Notes under the pieces: model-generated
What the model was told of the DNA's origin: nothing
Seen by the model: the letters and a program-made list of their open reading frames with translations, nothing else
The model's database searches: none
Made by a program: the position numbers and the translations under genes
Shown here: positions 60,857-64,000 of the stretch, one piece after another
Layout of the letters: every line of letters starts with the position of its first letter
Numbering within the stretch: position 1 is the first letter of the stretch
NCBI GenBank assembly: GCA_046295175.1
Contig: JBKBNY010000011.1
Coordinates: 1 to 64,000, forward strand
Reading direction: 5' to 3'
Origin: JALOLV01 sp046295175
GTDB taxonomy: Bacteria; Bacteroidota; Bacteroidia; Cytophagales; Spirosomataceae
Length of the DNA: 64,000 bases

Positions 60857-61642
60857 ATGCAAAAAACACTCAATATCATCAAAATTGGGGGCAATGTCAT
60901 CGACAACGAAATTGCCTTAGATAGATTTCTAAAAAGTTATTCCAAAATTACCGATAACAAAGCCTTGATTCACGGAGGTGGCAAAATCGCTACAAAAATT
61001 GCGGTAAAACTCGATGTCGAAACCCAAATGGTAGATGGTCGCCGCATTACCGATAAACCCATGCTCGAAGTAGTCACGATGGTTTACGGCGGATTGGTCA
61101 ATAAACAAATCGTTGCCAAATTGCAGGCTTTGGGTTGTAACTCCATCGGTTTGACGGGTGCCGACGGAGCCGTGATTTTAGCAAAAAAACGCCCTGTAAA
61201 AACCATTGATTACGGATTTGTCGGAGATGTCGAGCGGGTTGATAACGCATTCATTGCTAATCTCATCAATTTTGGTTTATCGCCAGTTTTTGCTCCGTTG
61301 ACATTCGATATTGAAGGAAATATGCTCAATACCAATGCCGATACGCAGGCTTCTTCGGTAGCTGTGGCAATGGCAAATGACTATGCCGTCAATCTGATTT
61401 ATTGTTTCGAGAAAAAAGGAGTTTTGTCTGACCCCGAAGATGACGATTCGGTTATCGCAAAATTAAATCCTGCTCAATATGCTGATTATAAAGAAGCTGG
61501 CGTTATTAACAAAGGCATGATTCCAAAACTCGACAATGCCTTTGCCGCACTCGAAAAAGGCGTATCGAAAGTAATTATTTGCCACGCCGACGAATTAAAA
61601 AATGCCGTAAGCGGAACAGCAGGCACGATTTTGGAATTGTAA
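60857..61642 (+). CDS. argB: acetylglutamate kinase
   Basis: ArgB phosphorylates N-acetylglutamate (or N-succinylglutamate) in arginine synthesis. The 261-residue protein is an amino-acid kinase: IIKIGGNVIDN near residues 6-16, LIHGGGKIATKIA near 37-49, NTNADTQASSVAVAMA near 157-172, and KGMIPKLDNA near 219-228. It is somewhat shorter than usual ArgB (about 280-300). It pairs metabolically with argC at 44880 but is not linked to it. Confidence 0.92.
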   Translation: MQKTLNIIKIGGNVIDNEIALDRFLKSYSKITDNKALIHGGGKIATKIAVKLDVETQMVDGRRITDKPMLEVVTMVYGGLVNKQIVAKLQALGCNSIGLTGADGAVILAKKRPVKTIDYGFVGDVERVDNAFIANLINFGLSPVFAPLTFDIEGNMLNTNADTQASSVAVAMANDYAVNLIYCFEKKGVLSDPEDDDSVIAKLNPAQYADYKEAGVINKGMIPKLDNAFAALEKGVSKVIICHADELKNAVSGTAGTILEL

Positions 61643-61689
61643 TAGATGAAAATCGAAAACCCTTACAACGTTTTGAATGATACGTGATA

Positions 61690-61898
61690 AAATTTCTCCC
61701 CTTATTTTTTAGGGGGAGTACCGCAATAAAATTATACTTTTCTTGATTTTATTGCGAGGAGGGGGTAGCCACAGAAGCTAAAATTAGGTTTCAAAAGGTC
61801 TTCAACTACCTTTTACCCCCGTGCGACGATCGCTCCGTCCCGATTCCGAAAAATGTCGGAATCAAGGACACCTCCCCTAAAAAATAGGGGAGGAAATT
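61690..61898. repeat. multi-hairpin intergenic element with inverted ends
   Basis: The 209-bp element has inverted ends: AATTTCTCCCCTTATTTTTT (61690) and the complement near 61872-61898 (GGGGAGGAAATT). Inside are CGCAATAAAA/TTTTATTGCG (61722-61755), GGGGGTAG with CTACC/CCCCC, and GATTCCGA/TCGGAATC (61842-61862). It has no coding capacity and fills most of the gap before gldG. It looks like a MITE or a repeated structural RNA/terminator element. Confidence 0.65.
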
Positions 61899-61966
61899 AT
61901 AAAAAGAGATATGTATATCACGTTGCATTTTGAATACTGTCAGAGTTTATACACATAAAACCCAAC

Positions 61967-63628
61967 ATGAATAACAGTTTCGTAAAAACTTTAGGTGTTA
62001 TTGCAGGAGTAGTTATTTTGAATATCGCTGCGGCGTATTTTTTCTTTAGATTGGATTTGACCGAAGAAAAACGCTATTCGATTTCGGATGCTACCCAAAA
62101 TCTGATTCAGAATCTCGACGAAGAAGTCTATGTAAAAGTTTATCTCGATGGCGATGAACTTCCAGCAGGATTTGTCAGGCTAAAGAATGCTGTAAAAGAG
62201 ACACTTGATGAATTTAAGGTTTATGGTGGCACCAAAGTTGATTATGTATTCATCGACCCAAATGCCGAAACTGACCCTAAAAAACGGGAGGAAGAATATA
62301 AAAAACTGATTGATAAAGGCTTACAACCCACCAATATTGTCGATACCAAAAACGGCCGTAAAGTCGAGACTTTGGTGTTTCCGTATGCGGTTATTAGCAG
62401 CGGCAAAAACGAGATTGCAACCCTTTTACTCAAAGGCAACGAAGCCCAGAATGCCACCGAAAAACTCAATCAATCTTACGAGAATGTTGAGTACGAATTG
62501 GCGACGTCCATCCGAAAGCTGACGCTCAAAGAAAGAAAAAAAATTGGGTTATTGACCGATTTTACAAAACTTAAACCCATCAGTTTTGCGGGGTTAATCA
62601 CCTCATTACAAGAATATTACGATTTGTTTATCATCAATTCTAAAGAATCTCCGAGTTTTATTGGTTTAGATGCATTGATTCTTCCAAAACCCGATTATCC
62701 GATTGATGATAGCACCAAATTCAAGATTGACCAATATATCATGAATGGCGGTCATGCGATGTTCTTCTTCGATGCTCTCAAAATAGATAGTATCGGGCTT
62801 GATGGCACCTACGCACAACCTCTGAAACTCAATATCGAAGATTTACTGTTCAAATACGGCGTTAGGGTAAACGAAAACATAATAAAAGACGGAATCAGTT
62901 GTGCGACAATCCCGATGGTTGTGGGAAACATGGGCGATAGACCCAATATTCAGTTGATGCCCTACCGTTATTTTCCGTTGATAAATAATTTCGGTAATAG
63001 CCTGATTACCAAAAACTTAGATTTAGTTTATACCAAATTTACGGCCTCGATGGATACCGTCAAAGCAAACGGAATTGCTAAGATTCCGTTGTTGATGACA
63101 ACTCCATATACCAAAGTTTTGAATGCCCCAGCCTACGTAACATACAACGAAGCACGCACCGAAACCGAAGCCAATGACTACAACGAAGGCGTAAAAACCA
63201 TTGCGTATCTGCTCGAAGGTAAGTTTACTTCGCTTTATAAGAATCGTATTTTACCATCCGACCCACGCTCTAAATATTTCAAAGAACAAAGCCCCGAAAC
63301 CAAAATCATAGTTTGCTCAGATGGCGATTTGATTGTGAATGACATCGACCGCAAAACCCAAAACCCGCTACCGCTTGGGTTCGACAAATACAGCAAACAT
63401 ACATTTGGTAATAAAGATTTTGTGATGCACGCCATAGATTACCTGGTTGATGAAAATGGCGTTATTTCGGCTCGTGGCAAAGAGATTACGCTTCGCCCAC
63501 TCGATAAAGTCAAAGCTCGTGACGAACGCACCAAATGGCAAGTCCTCAATCTCATCCTGCCGATTGGCTTGGTTGTGGGTTTCGGAGCGATTCGTCAGTG
63601 GTGGCGTAGAAGAAAATACGGCGTGTAA
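61967..63628 (+). CDS. gldG: gliding motility-associated ABC transporter substrate-binding protein GldG
   Basis: The 553-residue protein has an N-terminal membrane segment (about residues 7-27), the LTEEKRYSISDATQNLIQ signature near 32-49, an ABC_transp_aux domain (about 50-300) and a C-terminal membrane segment (WQVLNLILPIGLVVGFGAI, about 524-542) followed by a basic tail. GldG works with GldF and GldA in the gliding-associated ABC system of Bacteroidota. gldF is usually directly upstream, but here argB and a repeat element are there instead. Confidence 0.9.
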   Translation: MNNSFVKTLGVIAGVVILNIAAAYFFFRLDLTEEKRYSISDATQNLIQNLDEEVYVKVYLDGDELPAGFVRLKNAVKETLDEFKVYGGTKVDYVFIDPNAETDPKKREEEYKKLIDKGLQPTNIVDTKNGRKVETLVFPYAVISSGKNEIATLLLKGNEAQNATEKLNQSYENVEYELATSIRKLTLKERKKIGLLTDFTKLKPISFAGLITSLQEYYDLFIINSKESPSFIGLDALILPKPDYPIDDSTKFKIDQYIMNGGHAMFFFDALKIDSIGLDGTYAQPLKLNIEDLLFKYGVRVNENIIKDGISCATIPMVVGNMGDRPNIQLMPYRYFPLINNFGNSLITKNLDLVYTKFTASMDTVKANGIAKIPLLMTTPYTKVLNAPAYVTYNEARTETEANDYNEGVKTIAYLLEGKFTSLYKNRILPSDPRSKYFKEQSPETKIIVCSDGDLIVNDIDRKTQNPLPLGFDKYSKHTFGNKDFVMHAIDYLVDENGVISARGKEITLRPLDKVKARDERTKWQVLNLILPIGLVVGFGAIRQWWRRRKYGV

Positions 63629-63654
63629 TTTCTGGATAAACCTTCCCAAAAAAA

Positions 63655-63679
63655 CCGTGACACGTTCACCGTGCCACGG
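63655..63679 (+). terminator. terminator-like hairpin after gldG
   Basis: CCGTGACACG pairs with CGTGCCACGG (one mismatch) around a 5-nt loop, preceded by an A-run. It shares the GTGNCAC core with the hairpins at 21753-21820. Confidence 0.65.
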
Positions 63680-63742
63680 ACTCCATCTTCATTTATTGAT
63701 AAAATCTTTTCTATTCAATCATAATTTTTTCACGTCTATTAG

Positions 63743-63772
63743 TTGCATATACAACTTTTATCAATACATTTG
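63743..63772 (+). promoter_or_regulatory. promoter of the MarR gene
   Basis: TTG (63743-63745), 19 nt, then TACATTTG (63765-63772). The -7 box ends only 4 nt before the ATG, so the transcript would have almost no leader if this ATG is used. Confidence 0.65.
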
Positions 63773-63776
63773 TAAT

Positions 63777-64000
63777 ATGAATATCAAACTAAAACCAGAA
63801 GAAATACTTGTACCGTCGCCGTGTGTAAGCAATAAAATCGGGATTATTTACCGAATCATCACTTCTGCCTACAACCGAGCCATGAAACCCTACGGAATCA
63901 GTACGATTCAGCGTAGTATTTTGATGTTGACAAAGTTCAGAGGGCCGATTAATCAAAAGGCAATTTCGACGATTTTGGCAATGGAAAAATCTACTTGTAG
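63777..64000 (+). CDS. MarR-family regulator, truncated by the window edge
   Basis: The visible 74 codons start MNIKLKPEEILVPSPCVSNK and continue as helix-rich sequence (IYRIITSAYNRAMKPYGIST, then QRSILMLTKFRGPINQKAIS) that fits the N-terminal half of a MarR winged-helix regulator, ending within the recognition-helix region. The C-terminal part lies beyond the window. MarR proteins usually repress nearby genes in response to small phenolic or oxidant ligands. Confidence 0.7.
   Translation, partial: MNIKLKPEEILVPSPCVSNKIGIIYRIITSAYNRAMKPYGISTIQRSILMLTKFRGPINQKAISTILAMEKSTC

Noticed and set aside
1..64000. rRNA or tRNA genes
   Set aside because: I looked for tRNA T-arm/CCA patterns and rRNA motifs in all intergenic gaps and saw none; a tRNA scan would settle this.

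Overview
This window looks like a chromosomal piece of a low-GC member of the Bacteroidota, most likely a Cytophagales-type bacterium. The clues are gldG (gliding), TonB-dependent receptors, FecA-like and beta-barrel outer-membrane proteins, a Bacteroidota-style histidine kinase/regulator/AraC hybrid, DUF2911, DUF1080 and DUF3179 proteins, and promoters of the TTTG - 19/20 nt - TAnnTTTG type. No rRNA, tRNA, CRISPR array or prophage is visible. The genus is not determined.

Layout. 1-4.9 kb: housekeeping genes (tatC, a GlmU-like left-handed beta-helix protein, DNA polymerase III delta', hemC). 4.9-8.2 kb: a leftward unit of a small exported protein, a DoxX-like membrane protein and a FecA-type receptor. 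8.3-17.4 kb: sugar and plant-polymer metabolism (2-hydroxyacid dehydrogenase, Tat-exported Gfo/Idh oxidoreductase, aldo/keto reductase, cupin, DUF1080, CE15 glucuronoyl esterase). 17.9-31.1 kb: the most distinctive block. One leftward unit (outer-membrane protein, PAP2/vanadium-haloperoxidase-like lipoprotein, outer-membrane protein) and a second leftward nine-gene unit (four AhpD-like peroxidase-related paralogs, broken TonB receptor, MFS transporter, second PAP2/haloperoxidase-like protein, DUF3179, histidine phosphatase) each begin behind the same kind of promoter, in which a 16-base palindrome covers the -33 box. An XRE regulator gene lies divergently at the second promoter, so both units probably form one regulon.

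31-45.9 kb: coiled-coil protein, DksA-like protein, glutamate dehydrogenase, penicillin acylase, then a leftward hemicellulose/pentose block: acetyl xylan esterase, lactonase, and a FAH-family dehydratase plus 2,5-dioxovalerate dehydrogenase that resemble the last two steps of the Weimberg pathway. A small two-gene module of unknown function sits between the last two. argC follows.

46-64 kb: a Y1/RAYT-type transposase next to a 237-bp tandem duplication full of small hairpins, lgt, an M28 peptidase, a MoeB-rhodanese protein divergent from a cysteine desulfurase, a large hybrid two-component regulator, a sulfatase, a beta/gamma-crystallin-like protein and an unknown neighbour, DUF2911, a potassium channel, a flavin monooxygenase, argB, a multi-hairpin repeat, gldG, and a truncated MarR regulator at the right edge. 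Intergenic space is rich in short inverted repeats, many of them bidirectional terminators between convergent genes.
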